A stretch of DNA of 64,000 bases from Cinclus cinclus (lineage: Eukaryota; Chordata; Aves; Passeriformes; Cinclidae): positions 6,448,001 to 6,512,000 of the forward strand of contig NC_085068.1 in NCBI RefSeq assembly GCF_963662255.1. Reading direction: 5' to 3'. Below the pieces are notes generated by a model that saw only the letters and a list, made by a program, of their open reading frames with translations, did no database searches and was not told the DNA's origin. Below, piece by piece: positions 44,661 to 59,000 of this stretch (positions within the stretch are counted from its first letter, which is position 1; each line of letters starts with the position of its first letter). The position numbers were made by a program, and so were the translations under genes.

Positions 44661-44749
44661 GGATGTTTGGATGCACCAAGCAGGAAAAAGGAGGGGGGGA
44701 AGGCAGGGACTGAGCAGAAGAACACAGGCAGTAATTATAACAATACCTT

Positions 44750-44920
44750 GTGCCTTGCTGAGTGTTCCATAGCATGACTCATTAGATCCTAACAATGCCT
44801 AGGAGATAGGAAGTGTCATTATCACTATTTAATAAGTGGGGGAAACTGAGGTAGGGAAAAAAGAGAACGCTTTTGTCCAAGGTCACCCAGCAAACAGCCC
44901 CAGAACAACCAGGGTCCCAT
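44750..44920 (-). mobile_element. MIR-like SINE remnant (best example)
   Basis: The plus strand carries, in order, the reverse complement of MIR landmarks: TGCCTTGCTGAGTGTTCC, ACTCATTAGATCCTAACAA, a TATTATC-like stretch, GGAAACTGAGGTAGGG, then GTCCAAGGTCACCCAGCAAA and a CAGGGTCCC end. Order and spacing fit an almost full-length MIR/amniote CORE-SINE on the minus strand. These elements are very old, so recognisability suggests either slow decay or constraint. Confidence 0.8.
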
Positions 44921-46215
44921 TTTTTAACCCCCAGCCCTGTTGTTTCCCCCCGGGGCAGTGACCCTTCAGCTGAGGAATCACTGATCCCCTTCCCACAGCA
45001 TCCTCCCTGCTATGGCTTCATGAAGAGATCACCAGAATGGAAAAGAATTTGAGCTGTTAAATTACATAAGTGTGTAGTCACCACCTAGCAATGGAGAAAA
45101 AAGGGCTGGATATTTTCAGTTACAACTAGATTTTCTAAGCAGATGGCCAGAAGAACTGACGTCACTCACATTCCAAATTACAGAGCTGCTTGAAAGCTGC
45201 TCCAGCATTAAGGATGCACCAGGCCTGCCTTCTAAGTCAGTTTTTTCCAAACCCCTTTCTGCACAGAGATCAGGAGGGTTTTTGACATCATTTTTGCTAC
45301 GCTGTTGAAAATCTGCTCCTTTTGGGACACACCTGTCCCAAACTCCCTCAGGGATGCTCACATCTCCTTTTCCTGTCCCCAGTTCAGGCTTAGCTTTTAA
45401 TGCTTACCAGGGTCCTCAAAAATCCTGAACTTGGAAGTTTTTTAACTTTCACTGAAAACTTCACAGAAGGAACTGTCCTCTAACACTGACTGCTCGTATT
45501 TAACTCACCTGATCAGCTGGATTTTGGCTCCAGATGAAAATCTCAGCAAACACAGGAGCCCAGGCAGGGCAACAAGACAACGGGAAGAAAGGAAGACCTG
45601 TCCTGAAATTTTAAATTTCATCCTCAACACAGAATCAATTGAAATACTTCAGGTCTGCTCTACTTTTTGCTGCTCCCCCCCCTCTCTCTTTTCTTTATAA
45701 ATTCAAGAGTAAAAAGTCAGTGGGAAGCCAGCAGGAGCCTTGCAGCACAGGGAAGGCTGGATCTGATTCCAGGGTAAGAACCCTCTCCATCCCAGCAAAG
45801 TAAAAGGTCTGAACAAGTTCCAAAAACCCATCAATCAGTGGCTGGACATTTTCTCACCTTCAAGGAAATGAAATACATAAGTGGCCTACAAAACATTTTT
45901 AACCCAAGCCAGTTCAGAGTTCTGGGAGACCAACAGAGAAAATCAGAAATATCTAAATCCCCAGTATGTTGATTTTCCACTACAGCACCTTTAGAATCAG
46001 AAAAGTACAATTATGCATGTTAAAACACCGCTCCTCCAGAGAGCTGACACTGCCTGAGGACAGCTGGCCACGTTTCCATGGAATGCTAATACTGACAGGC
46101 TGGAGACTCCATACAGATGTAGCACATTCATCTGGGACAGCATCAGCACTTCTGACTTCAGCAGCTACTCATGGCAGCAAGAGGGTGAATTCTGGGTGCT
46201 GCACAGTCCCATGGA

Positions 46216-46705
46216 TCATAGAATCACGCAGTCATTTAGGCTGGAAAAGGCCCCCAGGATCAGAGTCCCAGCTGTGCCCAATGCCCACCTCGTCACCAGC
46301 CCAGAGCCCTGAGTGCCACATCCAGCCCTTCCTTGGACACCTCCAGGGATGGGCACTCCAAACCTCTCTGGGCAGCCCCTGCCAAGGCCTGCCCACCCTC
46401 TCCATGGGGAAATCCCTCCTGGCATCCAGCCTGAGCCTCCCCTGCCCCAGCCTGAGACTGCTCCCTCTCCTCTCCTCCTGTTCCCTGGAGCAGAGCCTGA
46501 CCTGGGGCTGTCCCCTCCTGCCAGGGAGTTGTGCAGAGCCACAAGGTCCCTCCTAATCCCCCTTTTCTCCAGGCTGAGCCCCTTTCCCAGCTCCCTCAGG
46601 AATTCTCCAGCCCCTTTCCCATCTCCCTCAGCCTCTCCTGGGGCTCCAAACACTTCCCAGCTCCAGCCCCTCCATGCCTCTCTCACACTGACCCAGCACA
46701 GGAGA
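46216..46705 (-). mobile_element. CR1 LINE fragment, about 490 bp
   Basis: Starting at TCATAGAATCACGCAGTC, the plus strand follows the reverse complement of CR1: GGCTGGAAAAGGCC, CCAGCCCTTCCTTGGACACC, CTCTGGGCAGCCCCTGCC, AAATCCCTCCTGGCATCCAG and TTTTCTCCAGGCTGAGCCCC. This variant is typical of songbird CR1 families. It accounts for the overlapping reading frames on both strands here. Confidence 0.95.
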
Positions 46706-48358
46706 GCAGAGCTTAAATCGAGTCATGAATTTTTCTGCTCACTGCAGCCACAGCCCATTGAAAAGCCCCCACCGGGAGCCTGTAATCACCACATCTTTGT
46801 CAAGTGTCCCCGGACCCACCGATAGAATTGCAAAGCATCCTCACTATTTGCACACACAGGAAAAGGAGCAACAGGAAAGAGCTCTTTGCACTGGCTATTA
46901 GCCTTAAAGACTTGGGAGAGGAATGGCAGGAAAAGTAATCTGGTGCAAAGCACAGCATTTTGAAGGTGATAAAGGAGGAGTCTCAGGAAGAAAACAAGTT
47001 CTAGGACGTCTAGCAAGAGGGGATTTCTTTAAATCACCCCCTGTGCAAGGTAAGCCCAGCACTGGTTGTGTCTGGGAGCTGGCATCAAACTCTGCCAAGT
47101 TTCCATACAAAATAAAACCTTTTATTTCCTCTAATTTCTTTCTCCCGTCTCCCCATGCAAAAGATTCCTGGTTTGGCATAGAACGATGAATTGAAGGAAG
47201 AAAACATAAAAAGCAACAAGAAAAGGGAAAGGAAGGGAACTCAAGGAACTTCTGGAAAGGGTAAAGACGTGCTACTGCTCACAGTTGTAGGAGAAAAGCA
47301 AAATAAAGCAGAACAGGGAATGAAATATTTCAGAGGTACAATACCAGCCCCCAGTTAAGACATCACAATTTACCCCAAGCCTTGCTCACCCTGCAACTTA
47401 CAGACCAATGTGACAGGGAGAAATCCCATCCAGGTGGTTTGAGATCCCTTGGGAAGCTGCTGCCGTGTCTGCCTGACCAAACCACAATTTGCAAAGCAAA
47501 GTTACCCACAGAATGAGACAGAAACCCCACTTGCAATACCCCATTCTTTCCTTTTCCACAGGACCTGCCTGCTGTAAAAGGTCCCTGAAACAGAGGAATG
47601 TGCCCCAGCAATGGGAATTTTGATCCATCCATGAAAGAAGAGATTAAGAAACACCCAACAGCGTCACCATGGTCATTAACCCAACCAGAGGAACTCTGAG
47701 AAGACAGCTCTGACACTCCAATGAAGAGTTGTCTCCACTTCACCCCCAGGAAAGAACAAAATGCACCAGTGAGGGGCAATCCCATTTTTACAGTTTGTCT
47801 TTAATATGGTTTAATGCTTTTGTTCAATGGAGTTTTACCTAAAAACCAGATCAATTCATGGAACAGTTCACGAAATGGGAAAAGTTAATAGCAGTTGTCA
47901 GTTCCCAAAATTCACAGCTTTTAGTTCTGGGATTTGTCACTGGAAAGCCACAAAAGCATTGCTAATTATTGATTATTGGCTATTATTGCCCAGAAGTATG
48001 GACACACAGTCCCATCATCAGTGACCCATAGTCCTGTGCTGCAAATCTTGGAATCTTTGGCTCTAATGCTTAGTCCTGAAAAGACCAGGTCTCATTTCTG
48101 GTCACTCTTGATGTTCCCTGCTTACCTTGGCTCTGAGCTTCCCAAGTTCCAACAGTAAATATAAAATATACAACTCCCCTTGTACTCCAGCCACCAGACC
48201 TTACTGGCACCTGCAGAACCATCAATTACAACCACAATATTACCAGGAAAATTCCATTTAAGTGCTGGTCAGGACTAAAACACAAACCAAGGGAATGCAT
48301 TCACACTGAAAATAACTTGGAAAACATGCAAGCACTGACCAGCTGTGAGGTGGAAAAC

Positions 48359-48387
48359 ACAGACACACACACACACACACACACACA
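48359..48387. repeat. (CA)12 microsatellite
   Basis: An uninterrupted AC dinucleotide tract, 48363-48386, preceded by CACAG. It is a typical polymorphic microsatellite in intron 1. Confidence 0.95.
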
Positions 48388-51265
48388 TTCCCAGGCTTCC
48401 CAAAAGTTCCCCAGGTCCCACAGCTGGCTGTGGAAAAATGCAGTAAGTGACAAATCAACCCACCAACTTTATGTATTTCAAATGTTACTTAATAAATGGC
48501 CTCCATCGGGTGGTCTGCAGGCTTTCAAATTATTATTCTTAGTAATAAGGAGAAGTAACACTTTTCCTGAATAAAGTCACAGTGTCTAAGGGAGAAGTTC
48601 AAGACTAAAAAAGAGAAAGTACATTTTGCTCACCTCCCCCAGTGTAACTGAGTGCACACTCCAGACACCAACAACTCCATGGCAAGAACACCACCTGATG
48701 TCACATACATCTAAATTTACTGCTTGTGTTAAAAAGCAATACTTGAGTCACTTTATAAATACTTTTCATCAGTGAAAACCAGCTATTAATTGCAAACCTA
48801 ATGTACTGTAGGCCAGGACACCTCTATAAACTCAAGAACTCTCCAAGGAACATCTTGGGATTAAATAATAGTCTTATAGACATTAAAGGCTCGCTCTTTC
48901 TCCATACATTGGGTTTTCTTGCACTAACTGGTGTTTTATTACACATCAGTTGTTCTAGACAATTGATTATCTATCATGATCATAGGAGGTGAAGAAAGGT
49001 TGTTTGACTACAGCTATTAAAGATCCATCAGATTTGTTAAAAAGGGAACAATTACTCTATTGCTTTTCTAGCTTCTCTTCATCTCCCTCAGTAACAAGAA
49101 CATTCATTTTTATCAGGGATCACAGCATCTCCTGAACTTACTCCAGTCACTGAGGTGTGCTGGGATGAATTCTCCAAGAAAAACCATCCTGCCTTGGGAC
49201 CTGTCATAAATGTTTACTTACAATCAATACCGTAATTACAAAGAAAACAGACTACCAATAATATAAAGTTGATATTTTAAAAGACAAACCACCTCTGTTA
49301 TTTATCGGACAATACAAATTCAGCTGAGAAACTGCAGCCACTGGAAAGGATCTCCCTGAACTGGAATGGCCATGGACACACAGACTGGGGGTACTGGTAA
49401 GGATGCTTTGACGCACAATCTTCACCAGTGCTGTTCCAAGGCCACACAGATAATTCTAGATGTTAGAATAAGACACAGTAACGTAGGGGTTGACTACAAG
49501 CATTTCCAGGAAAGGGAAAATATTCTGTGGAGCAGCATTAACAGCCCTTTCCTATCCCTTGATCCCAAGCCATTACACTGCCAGGGAATCATGACCATCA
49601 CTGTGCCCTTTCCCACCTGCACGACGAGGAGTGAATGCCATGGAGCAGGGCCAGGAACAGAACCGAGCCTGCAACCATGGCTGGGTACACCACCTCCAAG
49701 GTTTTAGCCAACACAACCCATTCCTCTCTAAATCATCTGCGCTCTGGGGAGCTGAGTCCTTGAAAGAGTGACTGTTCCAGACACACAGACAAAATAAACA
49801 GCCCCACAGCCCAAACAGCCAGCACAATTAGACTAAATTGTTGATCATTCCAACAGCCCGAAAAGAATAGATGATGAAGAGTCATCTGTGCAAATTAAAA
49901 GGATACTTGGAGCCAGAGGAGCCTCACTTGAGATTCCAGGATGCACTATAAACATCTCAGCAGAGCCCCAGAGATCTGCTCACCCCACACAGCTGGGACC
50001 AGTTAGATTCTCTCAATGGTTTCCCGTCCCCCTTCAGAATTACAGTAAGGTAGCAAATGCCTTTAGTCTAAACAAGCTCTGGGAGAAGCAAATGTTTTTG
50101 CCCCAGTTCAATGTGACCAGCTGGAATGAAGGAGTGCACAGCTCACATGGGAACTGGGAGAGAGCAAAGTAGATATTATTATTTTTACTGAGGTGAAAGC
50201 TGAGGTGCTTTGAAATTCATCATTAAAACAACTAGCAGCAAAAAAAACTGAACTCCAAAAGCTCAGATTTTCCCTCACTTCTTTCCCAAATAGGAACACC
50301 TTTATTTCACAAAATACCTGTTACAGAAAACATCTGGGGCATAGTGTCCCAGCCTGTGGAAGGCCCTTTGCAGAAGCTGAGGGACTGGCACGTGCCATCT
50401 TTGCCTGCGAGTGTTCACTGGATGGAATCCTCCTGCCTGAGTTTACCCCTGAAACCCCTACACTCCTCTATTTAGAACACTTCCCTGCTCTCACTCCTAT
50501 TCTGATTTCAAGCACGCTGAAAGGCTGTGCTGGGTGAAGGGAGTTGGTGTGGATCACATTTATATCCATATATTTAGTATTATGATAAAACAATCAGGTT
50601 GCACAACAGCCACCTCGACTGCTACACCTACTCATTACCTTTGTCCTCCTCTCAACATTCTCATTCATTTGCTTCATTTTCTGCTAAATTAGATTTCAAG
50701 AAGGAAGTCAGTGCCTCTCGATGCATTTACAGAGCACGAAGCACAGAAGGTCATGACTCTGGTTTCCAGCCTCTACTACAGCAGGAATAATAATGAATCT
50801 GGTGTTGGTGTTACAGTGAAATGGAGCCTGTAATCACAGCGTGAGATCAGAGAGGGACGTACTACTATTAGCATAGAGAGAAACAAAAGTCAACAAATGA
50901 ATGCCAAGATGATGTCAATTGGAATCAGTCCAGATTTACACAACTGTCATAGAAAATAAAACCTGAAACTTGGGGAGGAATAATTCAGACCATTCCCTTG
51001 CACAGATTATTGTCTTTAGCCACAAATACTCAGAAGTGGGGAATTCTTTCAATTGTCATTTAGTTGGACATAAATCTGGAATAATTCCAAATTGTTGTTG
51101 GGAAGAAAAACTAAAAAAACAAGAAAACGTTAAAATTACTAGATGAAATCCCTGAAAGTATCAAATTAATACAAGAGGGAGACATTTCTTCTCTGGGGTC
51201 TTTACAGAATGAAACTTAATCTGAATGAGAAACTGCTTAAACTTAAGCTAAAATTCCAGATATTT

Positions 51266-51280
51266 CCCCCCCCCCCCCCC
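51266..51280. repeat. C15 homopolymer
   Basis: A run of 15 C, equal to G15 on the SKI sense strand, flanked by T. It is error-prone for sequencing, so the length is uncertain. Confidence 0.85.
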
Positions 51281-54200
51281 TTTCTGAGGTCAAAACTGTC
51301 TATTTAACAAGGTCCCTTTGTTCATTATATATGCATATGCAGTTTACAAACTGAGTCAAGAGAGACATTTTCTGCCATTTCTGATAACAGTTCCACAGAC
51401 TCAAACACCTCTTTAGCACTCGATCTATGAGTCAACACTCCAGCAACTGACTCCCAACTGCTGGGTTTTTCCTATGGCAACCACCATACTCACTTAAATG
51501 AAAACATTTGGAAAAAAAGGAAGAAAGGGAATGGGATTAGACCCTTGCCAGCAGAGTTTCTTCTGTGATCAAATTAAAAGCAAACCATACCAGTTACTAG
51601 ATGTGAACAGTTGTCTGCAGGTTGTTCTTCAGGTCATGCAGACAAGCATGGAAAGGAGAAGGAAGACAGCAGGCTGAGAAAGGCCAAAATCTGGCTTAAT
51701 TTATGTTCTCTATAATCTGTTCTTTTTTCCTACCAGTGGTGGCTCAGAATGCTGATGCATGTGCCTTTTGAAAGTTAACATTTAACAGAGATTTCAGGTC
51801 TACCGAATTCCAAGAAATAAAAATAAACTCTTGCCCTGCTTTAGCTGCCAGCTGAGGCCAATGTTTGCTGAGGGGAATGCTCAGAACCACAGAGATTTTC
51901 AGGTGGAGGAGTTCCAACAGCCTCATGGGCTGTGTCCCCTGTCCCACACAGCATTTCTGAGCAGGCAGATTGGACCCAATGCTGCTTTTTCCCTCTTTAT
52001 CAAACTTTTCCAGCTACAGCAGAGTTTTTATAAATACCATATTTACTGTGGTCACACACAAGGGTGCACTGAACAGCCTCTGGGCTCTGTTTGGGTCCCA
52101 CACCTCAGCTCCAAACATCCCATACCATCCCTCAAGGGGTGATGGGGTGAGACCACCACGCTTTCCCCCACCAGTCCAGGGCCACGCTGCTGCAATGAGG
52201 AGGATTTAAACAGAAATGCCACTTCCTCCAGCTCAGGCTGCAATTAAGATGTTTGGAACTGTCTTTCCTGTGGTCAGCGTCTGAACTGTCAAAATAAAAG
52301 GGGAAATGTGGTTAAGTGTTCCAGGCTTTGTTCTAAAACCAAGTATTATATGGAGGAGCTGCACATTTCCCAGGATCATCTCAATGCTGAGCTCTGGGCT
52401 GCAGTTACAGTGCTGTTCACAGGGACACTGTTCAGAAGTGTCAGGACATCCTACAGGATGCCCAGTGGAAACAGCCAGATTCTAAATTAGATGTGTGGAC
52501 CCCTCAAACAACACCAACGATAAAATCCCATATGAGTTCATGCACTCTTTTCTTAGCACAGAACTCCCTCCCACTGCCAGGCAGGTGACAATCCCCTGGT
52601 TGTGTCTATGCCTTGTCCTGGGCTTTCACCCATCTCCAGATAAAAATAAAAACATTCAATGAGCACGTGCAACACTGTTTGAAAATAAAATTACCCCTCT
52701 TCAGTGAAAAGGAAAAGACACACTGGGGTGCTTGGAGCAAATACATATTTATCTTAAGACTGTCACTAATGTGCAAGATTCTGACTGGTTCCTTCTCTTT
52801 TAAAAAATAATCTCTCTGTAAAGGCATATATCAAATAGAGCATGCTTTTTCAATATTTCTGAAAATATGTTCTACCTATAAAAGCAATTATACTGAGCCC
52901 TAAGGTGCAAATAATTATGCCCATAGAGTACAGAAGCTGTTCCTTGATTTGCCTTGATTTCGAATATAAAATGTGGAAGCAAGAAGAGACTCAAATGTGA
53001 CACACTTTTATCAGCACCCAAAAGTTTACACAAACCAGAGCTGGGGATTTCTTTTAAAGGCAAAGATACCAAAGTTCTATGAGTCAGCATTTCTGAGAGA
53101 TGTACCTTTAGGTCTCAAAGGAGGGAATATTCCCTATAATGAGGAACAATTGAATAGTTTACCGTGAGAAACTGCACTGAGGGTTTTTTCACTTCAGCTA
53201 TAGATGCCTGTATATGTCCTGTGACTATTTCTGAAGCCAATAAAACCAAAACTCAGAGGGAAAAGAACCCACAGAAATTCTGTCTGGTTTGTGCACAAAA
53301 CCATAAATTGTTCCCAGCTTCCCTGGAAACCAGCTCCAACCCTGGTCAAAAAACAAGCTTCCAAATTCAACCGCCTCAGTCCAAGTCTGAATTATTATAA
53401 TGACACCTGAAGACCCCAGGATTTCCTTCTAGTCTGAGCTTTGGGAGCCCGCAGAGACACCATCAGCTCTTGTTTAGGGCTGTTTTGATGAGTGAAATGA
53501 GGCTGGGGGCATCTCTCCTCTAAGGATACAGCAACACAGAACTACAAACCCATCCAAAACAATTTCAGGCATCATGCCAGAACACAGCTATGAAGACATT
53601 TCAAAATGGACATGTTCTCAAGAGGCTGGAAGCAAGGGATGGGTGTGGGGGCAGGTGATTTCTTGTTGATGTGCTGTGGTTCCCCTGCAGCCCGCCCAGC
53701 ACACGTCAGGCCTCGCTGCTTTACAGGAACCTCCAACAATTCCCTGGAGTCAGGATCTTAAGAGATGTCTCCTGCACCAGGCAGATGGAGAGGAGATGAT
53801 AAAACCCACTCACTGCCATTAACAGCAGCGGTGCAGGGGCTTTTATCTGATGCCAGAGGTTGCTACTGAGCCACTTGAACCGCACCTACTGAAATGTAAC
53901 CCACAGTGTGGATGGGAAGAGAGGGGGAGCAGTTTGAAACTACTCCTAAAAAAGCAGAGCTTTGTCGAGACTGACTGAAAAACCTGAGGAAGGCAAGGGA
54001 GGGTTTGGAAGCATGTGCATGAAACGCTGGCTCCATGAATCCCGATTCTGCAGCTCACCCAGAGGCTCTGGCAGAAATCACCCCTGTCCTGGTGAGCCCC
54101 AATGTGTTTCCCACACAGCTGGGTTCAGCCACTGACTGAATTCACTTCATGGTCCTGGTTCCACGGTTCATTCCCTCTCTGCTGGAAGCACTCCTCAGTT

Positions 54201-54864
54201 AAAGACACACAGATTTCAGTCTGACTTTGCACACCCGGGAAGGCAAAACCCACCCCTCACAATTCAAAAATGGGGAGAAAGGGGTGAAATTAAGATTTCA
54301 CCTTCAGAGCACAAGAGGATCACATTTCTTCTCCACCCCACACTCCCCTCACCACCCTCCCTCCACTTCCTTCTTCTCCTTTTTTAATACTCTTCCAGGT
54401 CTGGCAACCCATGTGTTTTTTTTTCCTCCATAGAAACCGACATAACAGCGAGTTTGAGCCAGGCTCCAGCTCCACAAACACAGCCTGGCCCAGGGCAGAC
54501 TCAAGAGAAACACGGAGACATGGAAAGAAATGTCCAGGATACCCTCAGGCTGCCAAGCACATCTGATCCTTCAAGGTATTGCTCTGAACTGCTCATGAGA
54601 AAGGCACAATCCCATCTGTCCAGTGAGGAACACAATCTTGTGCCCTCTGCTCCACACCAACTCCTTCAGTGTATATCAAATAATGACATTATGAAACAGC
54701 ACCCATCAGAGATAATTAATCAAGCACAGCAGAAGGAATAATGTGCCCAGAATGGCACTAAAGAAGGAGCAGTTGGTCACAACAGGTTACAGTATCACCA
54801 CACACCTCACTGGTGCGGGACTGCAGACACCAGAATATACAAATTAAGCACATTTACAACTGAC

Positions 54865-54970
54865 TTTTTGCAGCTGGAGAAACAGAAATAAGAGGACAAA
54901 ATAATTTGCCACAAAAGCAAATACAAGAACAAACCCCAGTTCTTCTACAATTCAGATCTGTGCCCTAACC
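54865..54970 (-). mobile_element. Possible MIR-like SINE remnant
   Basis: TTTTGCAGCTGGAGAAACAG, AGAGGACAAAATAATTTGCC, then ACCCCAGTTCTTCT-like and TCTGTGCCCTAACC segments align in order with the reverse complement of MIR. It is more diverged than the copy at 44750. Confidence 0.5.
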
Positions 54971-55961
54971 TGTCGTGCAGGAGCAGAACTGCTCAGCTGT
55001 GTGTGCAAGGCCACGTGTAACCATCAGACAGTTCTTCCTTATCTAAGCCAAAGGAATTCATGCTTGCAAGAGCAGGAGACTGTCCCCAAAGTTAAAAAGA
55101 AGCTTTGAGTGGAGAGGCTGTGAGAGAATACCTTGCTGGACCGTGATATGCTCCTTTAGCGCATTTTCATAGAGATCTTAGTACAAAAAACTGAAGCAAA
55201 GAGAGAGAAACAAAGTAATAAACTGAAGAAATTATTTATTACAATTTAGGGCTTTCTGCAGTATTTCTGCTGCCTTTCAACAAAAGAAGCTTCAAACCTC
55301 TGAGAGAAAAGATTTCAAAAACGCCAGAGAAAGTGAACTCTCAGGCCTGCTATATCAATTATTCTTCTGCAATGTTAGGTAAGATGAACAGCACAGCTAG
55401 AGTATGGAAATGCCAAGTGAAAACAATTCCTGCTATCAGCAGGGGCAGGCTCTGAGCTCCCTTGCTGCTCCTTCCCTCCCAATCTGCAGGAAACACCAGC
55501 CCAGCCCACCCTGGGCACTCAGTGACCTGCCCTGTGCACTTGGAAAGCAGAAAGGGACCACAGGGCCACAGAGGCTTGGGAGCAGAGAGATAAAGGAACC
55601 CAACATTTTCGGAGGGGAGAAGAAGAAGGGCAGAAGCTGCTCACAGCAAGGACATCACCCTCAAGGCTGTGAAAACAGCCTGTGCCAGGCAAATTTGGTG
55701 ACTCCAGCTTTTATGGGCAAATGGGGATTCACCTCTGGAAAGGATGAAGCTCCAACAGTCCCTCCCCTCTCCTCTCTCTAAGCACAGAGACAGGAGGCTG
55801 CAGAGCATCTCCAGAGAAGCTGGCATTGCACTACACCCATCTGCTCCTCTGAGCTGCCAGGGAAAGAATAAACTCATCAGCAACTGCAGGTTTGGGGGGA
55901 AAAGCCCTGGGACAGCAGCTGGGTTGTGTGGGATGCTGCATACTGTGCCTGTGACCCCACC

Positions 55962-56010
55962 AGAATCACAGAATCACTAGGCTGGAAGAGACCTTTAAGA
56001 TCATCGAGGG
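55962..56010 (-). mobile_element. Short CR1 3'-end fragment
   Basis: CAGAATCACAGAATCACTAG followed by GCTGGAAGAGACCTTTAAGA and TCATCGAGG is the reverse complement of a CR1 terminus with its repeated tail octamer (AGAATCAC twice). Only about 50 bases remain. Confidence 0.88.
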
Positions 56011-59000
56011 CACGCTCTGAATACAGAACATGTGTCCCTGGCAGCATCAGAGCCCTCATGGGCACAAAGATGATGCTTGTGCAGGTGACTGATTCACCTT
56101 CCCTGCTGGTGGTGACCTGAAACTCTGTGCCAGGGCATTCACCAGGACCCAGGGCAGAGCACACTCCCTCAAACGCAGAGAATTCACAGACTGGACTTCT
56201 CCCCCACTTCCTCCAGACATTCTGCTCCCTCTGTGCACTCCTGTTAACCTTAACAAATACAGAGAGAAGAAGAATCAAACAACTCCTGTGTTTCAGTGAA
56301 GTAATATTGGAGATTCCCATCAATGTAGTGCCATGTGACTTCCTGAAATCCAGCTTTGATTTACCCCAGCTCAAGAGAGACTGGGATCAATCCAGCTGAG
56401 CTCAACTCCATCTCTCCTGTATCTTCCCCAGAGTATCATCCCAGCTCAGGGGAGAGCTCTCCTCCTGCCCCCTCCACCATCCTGCTCCCCTTTTCCTCTC
56501 TCCTGCTGCAGCTCCTCTGTGACCCTGGCACAGTCACGCATTTGGTTCCAGTCCAGGACAGGACTGCACTGCAATAAACAACTTTTCTTAGAATTCTATT
56601 CCCAACCCCCCTTCCCCATCCTGTGTATGTCTGAGGCTGTGGTTCAAAACACCGAGACAGAATTATTGCAACCCATCTTTTTTACACACTGTGCAGACTG
56701 TCTCCTCAGCATGATGCATTTTTAATAGGTTTTCTAAATGCAGACAACCAGGCTGCTAATAACAAGCTGCTTTTCCCCCCTTTTCCTTTCCTACTTCTTT
56801 TATATTTTTTTTCACTAGGTAAAACTGCTGCAGAGCTTTGATGTCTCGCTGCACGTTACTCAAAGAAACAGTTTATATGGCAAACAATTGCAAAATCCAC
56901 AGTACTTGAGCTGTTAAAACTGTAACAGGCACCACTGGAATGATCTTGGTGCTTGCCTGCCGCTTCTCTTAGGTCCACCACAAGTTTTACACTCACAGGC
57001 CACAAAAAAGAATATTGTTTGAACATGAGTTAAACAAAAGATCTCAGGATGATGGGCAACAAACCAAGGAGAGAGATAAACTCCAAATGTAGCCTGCCAC
57101 AGGCAAAGCCCATCCCCTACAACACCTCAGACAACCCAGGGAGAACTCCTCCTCCTTGATGGACCAAGATGAAGAGAAGAAATCTTGTTGTTGAAATCTG
57201 GCTGGAACACCTTTCATCTCCTGTTCTATCTACATCTCCACTCTGCAGCTACCCCCTCTGCATCCTTGGCAGCTCATAAATTGCGAGGCCACCCTTGCAG
57301 GGATCAATCCCCAGCTGCTGGAAAAGGGCTGATCTTGCATTGCAGGGTGTTGCTTCAGCCCATGCCCCAGGTGTGACAGGAGAGTTACTGAACGACAACA
57401 CGAGAGATGAGAGCAGGAGGTTCTGGTCCTGCATGTGGGTGGCTGGATGGATAAAAGATAATATAAGATGATAAAAGATGGAAAGGCAGGTGGGCATTCC
57501 TTGCTATGAAAGAAAAAGGCATCACCCTGCTCAAGCTTGCCTAAATCCCATTGCACTTTCAACCTTTAAAAGTAAAGCTACAATTTAGCTTCATTTTTGC
57601 TGAAAAAAATACGTATATAAATAAAAACCAGGAGCACTGATGTCACTAACTTCTTTTCCCCCTGCTTTTCCAAAAACGGAACTTTAAAAATGGGCCAAAA
57701 TTCAGGAGAAAAGGCTCTACTGTCTCCAGAGCTAAAATGTACCAGTTTGACTTGGCAGCTGAACAACTTTCCACTGATTTGATGCTTTCCCCCTCCTCGA
57801 ATTCTCCCATCCAAATGCAGCTGGAAATGTCGTTAGAGAAAAGAAGAGGCATTTCCTGTGCGGTTCCCCCTTCCCCCATCACATTCTTGGCACAAAAGGC
57901 AAGGGAAAAGCTAGAGAGACAAAGTGTGCATAAGAGGGAGAAGAGAGAGGCAGTGTGCAGGGATTTCTGGCTGCTCCCCAGAAAACGTACAACAGGAATT
58001 GCATGGCTCAAAAGAGACAATTTACCCCCTTTCTGCAAGGTTCTGGAGCCCTTGGTTCAGTATGGAATGGTGGGAAGAGACAGGAGCATGGCACTACAGC
58101 CTGGACAGGACACGTTCCAGATACTGCAGAGTCCCTGGAGGAGAGATCCAGGATACTTCCCACAACCAGCCACACACAGCTTAGTTATTTACACCTCAAA
58201 TCCAGCTGCATTAAAATCCTTCAGTGCTCCAGAAGTGTAAGGAATAATGGGGAAGAGAGACCGAGGACAGACAGAAGAGATGGGGACAACAGAGAAAAGG
58301 CTTCTTTTAATGCTTTGGTCTTTGGCCATATTTGATTGACTTTTTTTTAACACCACACTCTGAAAAAGGCACCAAGCAATGCTTTGCACAGGACAAGTTT
58401 CCAGCGCCTCTGTTTTTCAGAACGCGTGTGTATTCAGCACTTTGTGAAAATTCAATCCCTCCAAGGTATCCAAATCCAAGGCCTGGAAGGGACTGGCATT
58501 TCTAAAGGCAGTCTGCAGAGCCCCAAAGGTCTGTGCCTCTGGCTGCTGCCCAGTCATTCTGCACTGTGGTGCCCTGCAGAAAGCAGCCATTGTCCCAGCC
58601 CAGAACCCCCAATGCCACTCCCAAAGTGCTGTAACATTCAGGGTTCTTTGTGAAAACGATCCCACAGCAACAGTCGTGAGCTGAGTACCACAATCTGACT
58701 TCCCCTGGTTTCACTTAGTCACTCTGCTCCAGAATGGATCAAAGCCTCACAAAGGTTGAGTCAATTTAAACATTCAGTTTGCTTCTTGAGCTGTGAATTA
58801 AATGCATTCTTTGGTGGCTGGGTAGGGATGAGTGACTCAGTCTGTACAAACATTAACTGACTCTAAAGCTAATGGAAAAAAGAAATATGGAAAGGAGAAA
58901 AACAGATTCATGCGTAACTTCTTGTTTCAGCTGGCAGCAAACCCAGATTCAGTGGGTGCACAGCAGCTCGTGAGGACTCTGTACCATCCAGTCTGGTTTT

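Noticed and set aside
46216..46825. Pro-rich and Gly-rich reading frames up to about 190 codons on both strands
   Set aside because: Explained by the GC-rich CR1 fragment.
55877..56374. 165-codon minus-strand frame
   Set aside because: It contains a CR1 3' end and has no recognisable domain, so it is a chance frame through a repeat.
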